Shown one piece after another: positions 11,096 through 21,744 of a stretch of 64,000 nt of DNA. Source of the DNA: Stomorhina lunata. Taxonomy: Eukaryota; Arthropoda; Insecta; Diptera; Rhiniidae. A program made the position numbers and the translations under genes. The stretch spans positions 67,933,708 to 67,997,707 of the forward strand of contig OW121743.1 in assembly GCA_933228675.1 (NCBI GenBank), read 5' to 3'. A model generated the notes under the pieces. That model searched no databases and was not told the origin of the DNA. It saw only the letters and a program-made list of their open reading frames with translations. How positions within the stretch are numbered: position 1 is the first letter of the stretch; each line of letters starts with the position of its first letter.

Positions 11096-11519
11096 TTATA
11101 TATGATTGATCCTAAAAAGTATCAAAAAATTATTTTTAACCTGCTTTACTACCTATTTGTCTTATTTCCAAAATAATGTAGAAACCACAACTCCCTTATT
11201 TTTGTAGTTGATCTAAACTCAATTTTAGTTTTGTCTCTATCGCTTGTAATCTCGGAGATATAGTGTTACTATTTATTCAGTTTGTATGCGGATTTGCCTC
11301 TTAAACGACCGAGTTTTCAGAAAGGACCAGATACGTGTGAGTTTAATATTTATTTTGCGTTGAAAAGCATGCGATGACGACAATGCACACGTAATTCTAC
11401 GTCATCGGTACCACGTACGGCCAAGCAAAAGACACTTCCGCTAACTTTGTTTCCGTTTCCTCCTAGTAAAAATCTTATAGGCGAATTAGCCTAACCTCAC
11501 AAACGTGTTAACGCCAGAT

Positions 11520-12330
11520 AATGCCCTAATAAAATTCCAGACCGCCCTATACTATCATCACACGATGGGTAATCCCCATTCTATCTTGATCCCTAATTGT
11601 GGCATGGTAAAGACATTCCATCAGTTCTTGTCTTACGACCTCAGGTAGCCTTCCTACTTTTCGGAGTCTCGAAAAGACTTCTCAAATGCAGAATTGCATT
11701 GAGATAGCCATGTCTCGTAAGTATGAAGCAAAGGCTGAAACTAAAGTTGGGGCGTTTCCGTACAAACGAGGCATCACATATTTGACCTTGGTCAAAAATA
11801 TGAGAAAAACGTAGCAAGATCGAATGAGTGGTGGATTTGTAAAGGATTATTACGACAAATACACTACTTCCCCACTCATTTACGTTAGTCATAGCCTCGT
11901 CACCCCCTTTCTCCAGATCATCACTAGACTGTCCTTCGATTAGGATGGGCACAAAGCTTAAATCATTGCCCGAGATGTCTTTGCAGGGGATTCACAATGA
12001 TGTTCCACATAAATGGACCACAGATAGATCCCTGCGGACATCTCCTGAAAACATCACTCCAAACTGTGTCGATAGCTACTACCAAATAGGTTTTAGTTAC
12101 ATTAAGTAACTACTCCATAATAGGAGCTCAAGATAACCAACATCACGAAGCTCGTCAAGAACCCCACCCTAAGAGAGAAGGTCAAAACTACTATGATATC
12201 TAAAAAATATACTAAGAATATAGGCAAGAACTGCTAACAAAATTGGTACTTGGAGAGTCCCACTCGTTGTTCTTAAGTACAGGGAAAAGTTTGATGCTTC
12301 GATGTGACCGGGGATAGCTCCTTATTCTAT
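11520..12330 (-). pseudogene. Degenerate R1-like LINE reverse transcriptase
   Basis: Minus-strand frames give RT motif B as CPQGSICGPFMWNII (near 12050-12000), then a post-motif-C segment like IEGQSSDDLEKGGDEAMTNV and NEWGSSV in R1-clade order, and later LTRHGYLNAILHL. Several stops and frameshifts separate them; the only sizeable open piece is 103 codons at 11952-11641. It lies immediately downstream of host exon 2. Family call rests on remembered R1-type motifs. Confidence 0.6.
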
Positions 12331-12472
12331 TCAAGCCCTTGAAAAATAGCTCTTATCAGACACTTAAGTAGTAAATAAAACACAACTTTTAACATTCCTT
12401 TGACCAATTTGAATATTCCAATCAAAATCTCGAAATATATTTTTCAATCAAAATCAAAGCATTTTTACAACA

Positions 12473-13260
12473 TTAACTTAAAGCTATTAAAGGATCATCA
12501 TCGGCCACTTTCACCGGCTGCCTTTGTACCCATTTCTTTTCCATGAGCTTTGTTCTCACCAGCTTTAGTTTAGTAATACTGGCCTTTGGCTGATTTTTCC
12601 TAAACTTTTTCTCATCCATCTCTTTTTCCTTGTCAATCTCTTGCAATTGTTCAAAAATATTTTTTGGTTTCGAATTTTGTCCGGCATTAGAAGTGGAGTT
12701 TTTGTTAGCATAAACCACAACGTATTGGGAGAAAGCTGAATCCGCTGGTGCTCCCAAATCGGCAAAATCACGAAATTGTGCAAATTGTTCTTCTGGGTAA
12801 GTGTATTTTTGTATAAAGCCTTCGGTAGAGGAGACGGTATGTGTGTTGCTGGCATCACCATAATATATTTCACTACCTTCTTCATTGCTGTAGGTTTGAT
12901 CTTCCTCAGAATAGAATGTACCTCCTCTTAGGATACCAAAGTCACCAGAGCCCAATATACTGGCGTCATAGGCTGTCAAGGGTGGTTGTCTGGGCTGAAA
13001 TTGTTTACTTTGGTGGTTAAGAAATTTGGTTATTATGGGATCTTCGGTGAGAGAATAATAGGGTTGAGTGTGACCTAGAGGTGGCAAATCGGGGAAATAG
13101 TGGTTATAGTAATTTTGAGCGGCCGGTTGTTGGGAGTCTTTTTGGTTTTGCTGAGCTGAATGGTTCTTGGGCAAACGAAAGCCTCTGGGTTTTGTTAAAA
13201 CGGGCAAATTTTGCTGACGCATTTCGGCAGCTGCCATTACCAGATCCGTCTGATTTTTAG
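12473..13260 (-). CDS. Putative last coding exon of the same secreted-protein gene, function unknown
   Basis: A minus-strand reading frame of 262 codons ends at TAA (12475-12473). Its base use and complexity differ sharply from the surrounding satellites, and its codons look like a real gene. Just upstream, 13290-13261 reads as a T-rich tract ending TTCTTCTAG, a good splice acceptor. The frame runs from the acceptor with two leftover bases, so it does not need the internal ATG at 13237. The protein is rich in Gln, Asn, Tyr, Pro and acidic residues, with sequons NQT, NHS and NST, a Tyr/Pro stretch (NYYNHYFPDLPPL), and a Lys/Glu-rich helical segment near the C-terminus (QEIDKEKEMDEKKFRK). I recognise no catalytic motif or family. 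It could be an extracellular matrix, cuticle or reproductive-tract type protein, but this is not shown. A degenerate LINE lies directly downstream. No clear AATAAA was seen close to the stop. Confidence 0.72.
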
Positions 13261-13970
13261 CTAGAAGAAAATAAATTAAAAAAAAAATTCAATTACTAGT
13301 TTTGCAAAACTTTTTCTTAACTAAAACGGAGATTGCAAAAAAACATTAAGTAATTTACACACCTTGACAGGAAGTATTACGACAAACAAAGAAAAAAAGT
13401 TATTGAAGCTTAAAAACAATAGCTAAAATTGAATTGTAAACTATTTGTAATCTAACATCAAAAACATGGAAATCGAAATAGATTTTTTAATCTATAAAAT
13501 CCAAAACTAAAAACTATTAAAGCAGAGTCACAGACCTCAAGTAAAAGAAACGACAAGTCATAAGCAATTCATAGATCAATGATAATCATCTGCAGAAATA
13601 CGATATTTTTTTCTTCAGACAAAAGCCAACAAAAAAAATTGTGATTCGAAGAAAACCCATGTTAAACTTCATTGAGACATAAAATATTATGATATCGTAA
13701 GAAACAAAACCAATAGTTAACTACAATTTACAAGAAATAATACAAAAAAAATCATTCATTGATAGTCTTTTATGCAACTAAATATTTGTAATGTTAAGTT
13801 AATCGAAATATGTACAAGAAAATATAAAAAAATACAACAAAATTTACAACATTTTGGATTACAACGAAACAAAAAATATTGTAAAGATTAAGATCTACCA
13901 AAAACGATTTGATAATGACATGGAAGTGTGTGGATGCAGGAACCCAGTAGGAAATTCATTAAAACTATAC
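13261..13970. other. Unique intronic sequence next to exon 2
   Basis: AT-rich, non-repetitive, no ORF. It contains the acceptor's pyrimidine tract (minus strand, 13290-13261). Nothing else recognised. Confidence 0.5.
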
Positions 13971-13979
13971 CATTTATAC

Positions 13980-14170
13980 CTGTCAACTTTTCTATAGTAT
14001 ATTCTTCCCATCGTCAACTTTTCTATAGCAAACGCTTCCTATCGTCAACTTTTTTTCTGAAACTCCTACTATCGTCAGCTTTTCTATTGAAAACTCTTGC
14101 CATCGTCAACTTTTCTATAGAAAACTCTTCTTATAGTCAACTTTTCTATAGAAAACTCTTCCTATCTTGT
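13980..14170 (-). repeat. Small array of the 31-bp satellite, inverted (about 6 units)
   Basis: CAACTTTTCTATAG-AAAACTC and CTATCGTC units are the reverse complement of the 31-bp unit that forms the large array at 37.2-39.26 kb. A 105-codon ORF across it is an artefact. Confidence 0.85.
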
Positions 14171-14459
14171 GTTTCAAGATGTTCTTTTTTATACTGGGTC
14201 TACCGCCTACTGTTTTTCCAAATGCAAAAACATCAATTTTGGTAAAAAGTTTACGAATTACAAAAATCATGTTTAAATATTAAAACCAAAAAAATGTTTA
14301 CCTTAATTTTACATGTATGTATGTGTAATAAATTCTCATACATTTAGGTAAAAGTATGTATTTGAAAATGTTAAGCCGTAAATACTAAAGTAAACATTTC
14401 CGTCAACTTAAGCACGAAATGAAACAGAAGGTAGGGCTTAAAAATATTGTTAACATTTA

Positions 14460-17180
14460 AGGTAAAAACATTATATAAATTTTTATAGAAAATTTAAGAT
14501 ATACATTTTCGTAAAATAAAATTTTCCATATAAAATTTCTTATAGAAAATATCCGATATAAATTTGTTATACAAAATGTTCGACATAAATTTTTTAAAGA
14601 AAATTGTTGGTATGATTTTTTTATAGAATATTTTCGGTATAAAATTTTTCATAAAAAAATATTGGTAAAAAAATTTTATAGAAAATTTTTGGTAAAAAAA
14701 AATTTATAGAAAATTTTCGGAAAAAAAATTTATAGAAAATTTTTGGTAAACAAATTTAATAAGAAATTTTTGGTAAAAAAAAATTTAAAGAAAATTTTTG
14801 GTATAAATTTTTTATAGAATATTTTCGGTATAAAATTATATATAAAAAAAAATTTATAGAAAATTTTTGGTAAACAAATTTAATAAAAAATTTTTGGTAA
14901 AAAAAGAAAGAAAATTTTTGGTATAAATTTTTTATAGAATATTTTCGGTATAAAATTTTTTATAAAAAATTATTAGTAAAAAAATTTTCGGTAAAAAAAT
15001 TTTATAGAAAATTTTCGATAAAAAAAATTTATGGAAAATTTTCGGTAAAAAATCGTTTATTGAAAAATTTTAATAAACATTTTTTTTTTAACTTTTTTTA
15101 TAGAAAATTTTCGGTAAAAAATTTTTTATAAAATATTTAGGTAAACAAATTTTTTATAGAAAATTTTTGATAGTAAAATTTTTCCGGTATATTTTTTTTT
15201 TAGAAAATTTACGATATAAAATTTCTTATAGATAATTTTTGGTATAAAATTTTTTATAGAAAATTTACGATATAAAATTTTTTATAAAAAACTTTCGGTT
15301 CAAAAACTTTCAATTTCATATTCTAGATATAAAATTGTCAATAATAAATAAGTGCTACAAAAATTTTCATAGCAAATTTTAGAAATAATTTTTTTTATAG
15401 AAAATTTTCGATAACAAGTTTTTAATAGAAAATTTTCGGTGTAAAATTTTTTTTCGAAGATTTTATATATACAATTTTAAATTAAAAAATTTTCGTAATT
15501 TTTTTTTTTTTTTTAATTTTTAGTCAAAAATTTTATTAGACAACATTTTCGGTATTAAAGTTTTAATAGCAAATTTTCGATACAAAATTCTTTATATGAA
15601 ATTTTGATATAAAATTTTTATAGAAAATGTTGATATAAAATTTTTATAGAAAATTTTCGAAATAAAATTTTTTATACAAAACTTCAATATAAAATATTTA
15701 ATAAAATATTTTTGGTACAAAATTGTTCGATAAACAAAATTTTTATAGAAAATGTTTGGTAGAAAATTTTTTATAGAAAATTTTCGGTATAAATTTTTTT
15801 TTAAAAAATTTTGGATATTAAATTATTAGTAGAAAATTTACGATATAAAATTTTTAATAGAAAATTTTCGATATAAATTTATTTAAGACAATTTTTTATA
15901 GAAAATTTTCGATATAAAGCTTTTTATAGAAAATTTTCGATATAAAATTATTTATAGTAAATTTCCGGTATAAAATTTTTATAGAAAATGTTCGATATAA
16001 AATTTTTTAGAGAAAATATTCGATATAAAATTTTTTAGAGAAACTTGTTGACATAAATTTTTTACAGAAAATTTTCGATATAAAATTATTTATGGAAAAA
16101 TTTCAATACAAAATTTTTTATAGAAAATTTTATAGAAAAATTATAGAAAATTTTTTATATCAAATTTTCAATATAAAATTATTTATGGAAAAATTTTGGT
16201 ATAAAATTTTTAATATACAATTTTTTATAAAAGATTTTTGATATAAAATTTTTCATTTAAAATTTTCAATATAAATTTTTTTTACAGAAAATTTTTGATA
16301 TAAAATTTTACAAGAAAATTTTTCATATAAAATTTTTATAGAAAATTTTCCATATACAATTTTCGATACAAATTTTTTTTTATAAAATTTTTTTTGATAT
16401 AAAATTTTTCATTTAAAATTTTCAATATAAATTTTTTTTACAGAAAATTTTTGATATAAAATTTTACAAGAAAATTTTTCATATAAAATTTTTATAGAAA
16501 ATTTTCCATATACAATTTTCGATACAAATTTTTTTTACAGAAAATTTTCGATATAAAATTTTTATAGAAAATTTTTCATATAAAATTTTTTATAGACAAT
16601 TTTCGACATAAAATTTTTTTTTAGAAAATTTTCGATATAAAATTGTTTATAGAAAATCTTTGAAACTCAAATTTTTATAGACAATTTTCGATATAATTTT
16701 CTATAGAAAATTTTAGATATAAAATTTTTTATAGAAAATTTTCGATATAAAATTTTTTATAGAAAAATTTCAATATAAAATTTTTACAGCAAAATTTTCG
16801 TTATAAAATGTTTTATAGAAAATTTTCGATATAAAATTTTTCTAGAAAATTTTCCATATAAAATTTTTATAGAAAATCTTCCAATAAAATTTTCGATACA
16901 CATTTTTTTTACAGAAAATTTTCTATATAAAATTTTCCATATAGAATTTTTTATAGATAATTTTCGACATAAAATGTTTTTTAGAAAACTTTCAATATAA
17001 AATTGTTTATAGAAAATTTTTGAAATTCAAATTTTTATAGACAATTTTCGATAGAAATTTTTTTTTATAGAAAATTTTCAATATAAAATTTTTTATAGAA
17101 AATTTTCAATATAAAATTTTAATAGCAAAATTTTCGTTATTAAATGTTTTACAGAAAATTATGATATTTTTATAGAAAAT
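14460..17180 (-). repeat. 28-bp satellite array, reverse orientation (about 95 units)
   Basis: Units such as TATAGAAAATTTTCGATATA plus AAATTTTT are the reverse complement of the 8.95-11.1 kb array. Early units (14.6-15.1 kb) are a GGTAAAAAAATTT variant, later ones (15.6-17.1 kb) are closer to consensus. A roughly 125-bp segment is duplicated at 16255-16375 and 16385-16525. The LTR retrotransposon sits at its right edge. Confidence 0.92.
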
Positions 17181-17198
17181 TTGGCAAAAACTGGAAGT

Positions 17199-18430
17199 TG
17201 TAACGAAAATTTGCCAAACTGATAAGTTTCAGCTCGGCCATGCTCAGGGTAAAAGGGAGGTTCTTGTTTGGCCGTTACACTCATTTTAAAATAATAAGAT
17301 AGAAAAGACTTGAATGAAAATGGGTTAAAAATCTACTTTACCTGGTCCTGTTAGGTTTCATCAATAATTAAATACCAAATTTAAAATTTCATTTTTGATG
17401 TTAAATATATATATTAACAATAGTTATAAAATTCAAATTCAAAATAAACCGTAATATAAATAACAAAATTCATAAAAATTATTTAACAAAGTATGACCCT
17501 ATCCTAATGAAGTGATCACTGCATTGTACAAATTATTAGGGATATTCAAATTAAATAGACTAAGTTTGAGATAAAATTAAGTATGAAAATTTCTATTATA
17601 TAAGATTTAAGAGAAGTTAAAGTTAAAGTAATTTAAGATAAAAGTTAAAATCAAAGTTAATAAGATAAGATAAAAACAAAAAATGGTTTTGGCTAACATT
17701 TAAACTGAATCATCTTTTTTTGTAGTTAATAGTTTATATTATAGTTTATTTAATTGGATGACTTACTTGGACATCATATTCAAAATAAAGAGGTATTCGT
17801 ATCTTACATTCAAATACTTGTATCTTACTTGATTCGTTAACAGGAATGTCTGATTCTTGAGAGTGAGAATACAGGAGTACAAAATGGCACAATAAAAATA
17901 ATTCAAATTTGGAAAATGGTTCACCGTTTGATTTTTGACTTCTAAATAAAATTTAAGGGTGATAGAATGGGATTCCTTTTAGGAATCCCTCCGGATATTG
18001 GGTTTTAAGCAATCCCAGGAGATTGAACAGATTTGACGAATCACAGTATCTTTTGGTAAGACAAAATAAGATTTTAAAAATACCACGGGATATAGGAATA
18101 TAAAGAATCCAAAGAGATAAATAAGATCTATGAAATGGCAATAGATCACCAGTTCCACACAGAATCTGTTCAAATTATATTTTGATGTTTTAATAAAATA
18201 TAATATCACTGAATAAATCTTAACTTACCGTTGATATTTTATTTTAAAATAACACGTTTATAATATAAATATTTTATTTTAAAAATTCAACAAGACTTGA
18301 GACCTTTTATATATTTGAAATTTTTGTATTAAAATGAAAAATTTTGATAAACCTTTTTAAAAATTTTTAAATCAAGGTGAACTAATTTATTTTTTATAAT
18401 ATTTCCAAAGTAAAATAGAGTTTCTCTACA
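17199..18430 (-). repeat. 3' LTR of the Ty3/gypsy element (1,232 bp)
   Basis: Downstream LTR in transcription sense. The boundary with the internal region is at 18430/18431. No classic purine-rich polypurine tract sits directly against it: the adjoining element-sense bases (18447-18431) read GTAGCAATGATGTAATT, preceded by T-rich sequence from about 18480. The priming site for plus-strand synthesis is therefore unclear. Confidence 0.94.
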
Positions 18431-18483
18431 AATTACATCATTGCTACAAAAAAAAAAACAAAAAAAAAAAAAAAAAAAATTTG

Positions 18484-21400
18484 TTACCATATGTCCTTTG
18501 TATGATACGTAGATATGCGCCCTGTTTCACAATCTTGAAGTGTATAGTTATAGTTACCTATTTTATTTATTACCTTTGCTTTAACACCAACTGGTGCTAA
18601 CTTTGAATTATAGTTTTTCAATAAATTACTTTGTGTAAAGTTTCTATGTGTAACTATCTGTCCTATATCAAATGATCGTTTCCTACTCCTCAAATTATAA
18701 TACTTACTATTTTTTTCATAGGACGCCTTCATTCTTTTCGCAATAATTTCTCGAATAACACTGAAATTATCTTTTCTTCTCAACTCTGGGTTTTCCAATA
18801 ATATATCTAAATTTCTTAACAATTGGTAATCATCTCCATGAGTTATCATATTTTGTCCAAATAAAATAAAATAAGGTGATTGTCCTATCGATTGATGAAT
18901 GCTATTTCTTAATGAGCTATTGATACTACTGAGGTATAAATCCCACTTCTTTTGGTCTTTTCGAATATATGATCTTAAAGCCTCATTAATGCTTCGATTG
19001 ACACGTTCGCTTGCGTTAAATTGTGGTGAATGAATTGCAGTACACATTTGTTTAACACCAAATTCTCTCAGAAAACTTTGGAATTCGTGACTTTTAAACT
19101 GACTACCATTATCTGAAATTATGATTTCAGGAACTCCGAAACAATCAAAAACATCTTCTTTTAATATTTTAACTATGTGTTTTGAACAAAATTTCTTTAC
19201 AGGTTTCATAAAAGTAAATTTCGAAAAATGATCTAAAATTATACATATACCTATATTACCCTGGGAGGTTCTAGGAAATGGACCTATCAAATCAATATAT
19301 AATTTTTGGAAGGGACGTTCAGATTCCATCATATTGCCCATTTCTGGTCTTAAAGTTTGATTTGGTGTCTTAGAGGTTTTACAACTATCGCAACTTTGTA
19401 TATATTGTTTTACATCAACTACCATTCCTGGCCAATAAAAATACCTACGTATACGATCTAATGTTTTTGTCATTCCACAATGCGCAGAAGAAGGAGGGTT
19501 ATGACATGCATATAAAACATCTTTTCGAAGTACTTTCGGAACTAATAATTTCCATTTGAATTCGTTATCAAAATCTGCTCTATAGTAAATATATTTATCT
19601 ATGATTGTATAATCTGGTAAATTTGCTTCTTTAAATTTTTCTCTAAGTGCTTTATATTCTTCAGATTCGAAAGCTTCAGATTCCAAATTAATTATTGGTA
19701 AATTCGTTAACTCATCTTTCTCGATTGCATCAATTTCAAAACTTCTAGATAAAGCATCTGGAACTATATTATCTTTTCCTCTTCTGTATTCTATCTTAAA
19801 ATTGTACCCTTGTAGTTTAAGTGCCCACCGTGCTAATCGACCATTTAAATCTTTTTGGTTCATCAGCCATTTTAGACTGGCATGATCAGTTATAACCGTA
19901 AAATCGTGACCCTCTACATATTTCCTAAACTTTTTAATGGCTAACACGACTGCAAAACATTCTAACTCAGTAACGCTGTAGTTTCTTTGGGCTTTATTTA
20001 ACTTTTGGGACATAAAAGAAATAGGTCTTTCGACACCATTTTCATCTTCTTGAGCCAAAACAGCACCTACACCAACCTTACTAGCATCACATTGTATAAT
20101 AAATTGTTTATTATAATTCGGATGAATTAGAAAAGGAGCTGATGATAATAATTGTTTTAATTTTTCAAACGATTCTTGAGCAGCATTGTTCCAAACTAAC
20201 GATTTTTTTTTAGAAAGAAGTTCTGTTAATGGGTATGTAACTGTGGCATAATCTTCAACAAATCGCCTGTACCAGCCACTCATTCCTAAAAACTGTCGTA
20301 GCTGTTTAACCGTCTTTGGCACAGGGTAATCAGTTATAGCTTTGACTTTATCTAGATCAACCATTAACGTACCATTTCCCACTATGTAACCTAAATATTT
20401 AACCTGTTTGAGACCAAAGCTACTCTTATTAATATTTATCGTCAATCCAGCTTTTCTAAGAAGATTTGCTACTTGTACTAAATGAGTAAGGTGTTCTTCA
20501 AATGAGTTTGAGACAATTAACAAATCGTCTAAATAAACGAAAACATGGCTTTTTAAATCATATGTTATAATTTTATCCATGAGCCTACACATGGTTTGAG
20601 GAGAATTGCATAAACCGAATGGCATGCGAGAAAACTGATATAAAGGACGATTAGGTATAGCAAAAGCAGTTTTAGGTTTGGATTCACTCGACAAGGGAAT
20701 CTGCCAGAAGGCATCTTTAAGGTCAATTTTTGAAATTATACGAACATGAGGTAAACGGGAAATCAGACCATCAATATTAGGCATTGGATATGCGTCTTTA
20801 ATTGTAACATCATTCAATTTTCTTGAATCAAGACAAAAGCGTACCTTATTAGGTTTTACAATTAAAACACCTGGTGAAGACCATGATGACACATCAGCTT
20901 CTTCAATTACCCCTAATTTGATCATCCTATCTATTTCTTCACATAATATCTTCTCTCTGGCGGGTGAAATGGGATAAAACTTTTGTTTAATTGGTTTGGC
21001 ATCACCAGTATCAATGACGTGTTCAATCATAGATGTTTTCCCTAAACCTTCTATATCTGAAGATGGAAACAAATTGATGATAGAATTAAGTTGTTCACGT
21101 TCAATATTAGTAAGAGGATAACTATCTTCTTCTTCACTCGAGAGTTCAGAAATACTTGTTTTAATTTTAATATTAAATAGATTCCAAAAATCAATACCAC
21201 AAATAACATTTTGTTTTAAGTTGGGAATAACTAAAACTTCAATTGTTTTAGATTGATTTTCAAAAATAATTTCTGTTAATATCGAACCCACGACCTGTTG
21301 CTTTTGGCCATCAGCAGTTCTCACATTTCCAGTAAACTTTATTAGACCTGGTTTATTAGAAGAAATTATATCTTCAGCTAAATTACTCCCAAAGCAAGTG

Positions 21401-21744
21401 ATTGAAGCACCACTGTCTAATAGTGACATATAATTTTTACCAAATACTTCAATATTTACATAAGGTCTAATATCAATGTTTTTGGTACCTAATGACGAAA
21501 TTGAGTGTTTCCTAAGTTTTCTACGATTTTTCCAAAATGTGTTCATTCTATTGGCCGATCGATTCTTAAACAACGAGATTTTGAAATTTGGTTGTGTTAT
21601 ATTATTAATACTGTTCTCTAAACGAATGTGATACGGAGTAATTCTATTGGATAAGTCAGAAAAAGAGTTTGAAGCATTTAGTTTCTCGATTTCTTTAATG
21701 GATGTGAACCTGGTTTTAATTTCACATCCACTTTGGAGTTTAAA
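18484..21744 (-). CDS. pol: Pol polyprotein (protease, RT, RNase H, integrase), expressed by -1 frameshift
   Basis: The minus-strand frame is open from just after a TAA at 21750-21748 to the stop at 18484. It is in the -1 frame relative to gag and overlaps the gag end, so it is probably made as Gag-Pol. Numbering from the TTG at 21573 (first ATG is at 21546): aspartic protease LLDSGAS at 51-57; RT motif A DLKDAF near 284 and YLDD at 347-350; RNase H with QCDAS near 494 and ITDHASL near 561; integrase zinc finger His691, His698, Cys728, Cys731; catalytic Asp761, Asp821 and Glu856 with 34 residues between the last two. The C-terminus shows no chromodomain that I recognise. All catalytic residues are present and no breaks were seen. 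Confidence 0.95.
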   Translation of the reverse strand, partial: FKLQSGCEIKTRFTSIKEIEKLNASNSFSDLSNRITPYHIRLENSINNITQPNFKISLFKNRSANRMNTFWKNRRKLRKHSISSLGTKNIDIRPYVNIEVFGKNYMSLLDSGASITCFGSNLAEDIISSNKPGLIKFTGNVRTADGQKQQVVGSILTEIIFENQSKTIEVLVIPNLKQNVICGIDFWNLFNIKIKTSISELSSEEEDSYPLTNIEREQLNSIINLFPSSDIEGLGKTSMIEHVIDTGDAKPIKQKFYPISPAREKILCEEIDRMIKLGVIEEADVSSWSSPGVLIVKPNKVRFCLDSRKLNDVTIKDAYPMPNIDGLISRLPHVRIISKIDLKDAFWQIPLSSESKPKTAFAIPNRPLYQFSRMPFGLCNSPQTMCRLMDKIITYDLKSHVFVYLDDLLIVSNSFEEHLTHLVQVANLLRKAGLTININKSSFGLKQVKYLGYIVGNGTLMVDLDKVKAITDYPVPKTVKQLRQFLGMSGWYRRFVEDYATVTYPLTELLSKKKSLVWNNAAQESFEKLKQLLSSAPFLIHPNYNKQFIIQCDASKVGVGAVLAQEDENGVERPISFMSQKLNKAQRNYSVTELECFAVVLAIKKFRKYVEGHDFTVITDHASLKWLMNQKDLNGRLARWALKLQGYNFKIEYRRGKDNIVPDALSRSFEIDAIEKDELTNLPIINLESEAFESEEYKALREKFKEANLPDYTIIDKYIYYRADFDNEFKWKLLVPKVLRKDVLYACHNPPSSAHCGMTKTLDRIRRYFYWPGMVVDVKQYIQSCDSCKTSKTPNQTLRPEMGNMMESERPFQKLYIDLIGPFPRTSQGNIGICIILDHFSKFTFMKPVKKFCSKHIVKILKEDVFDCFGVPEIIISDNGSQFKSHEFQSFLREFGVKQMCTAIHSPQFNASERVNRSINEALRSYIRKDQKKWDLYLSSINSSLRNSIHQSIGQSPYFILFGQNMITHGDDYQLLRNLDILLENPELRRKDNFSVIREIIAKRMKASYEKNSKYYNLRSRKRSFDIGQIVTHRNFTQSNLLKNYNSKLAPVGVKAKVINKIGNYNYTLQDCETGRISTYHTKDIW

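Noticed and set aside
12565..12885. 106-codon minus-strand ORF inside exon 2
   Set aside because: Shifted-frame shadow of the longer 254-codon frame, which has better composition and splice context.
13928..14245. 105-codon ORF with repeated FYRKLFLS-like segments
   Set aside because: Translation of the inverted 31-bp satellite.
17953..18209. 62- and 76-codon ORFs in the LTR (also at 24431-24687)
   Set aside because: Lie in the LTR, no motif, appear twice only because LTRs are identical.
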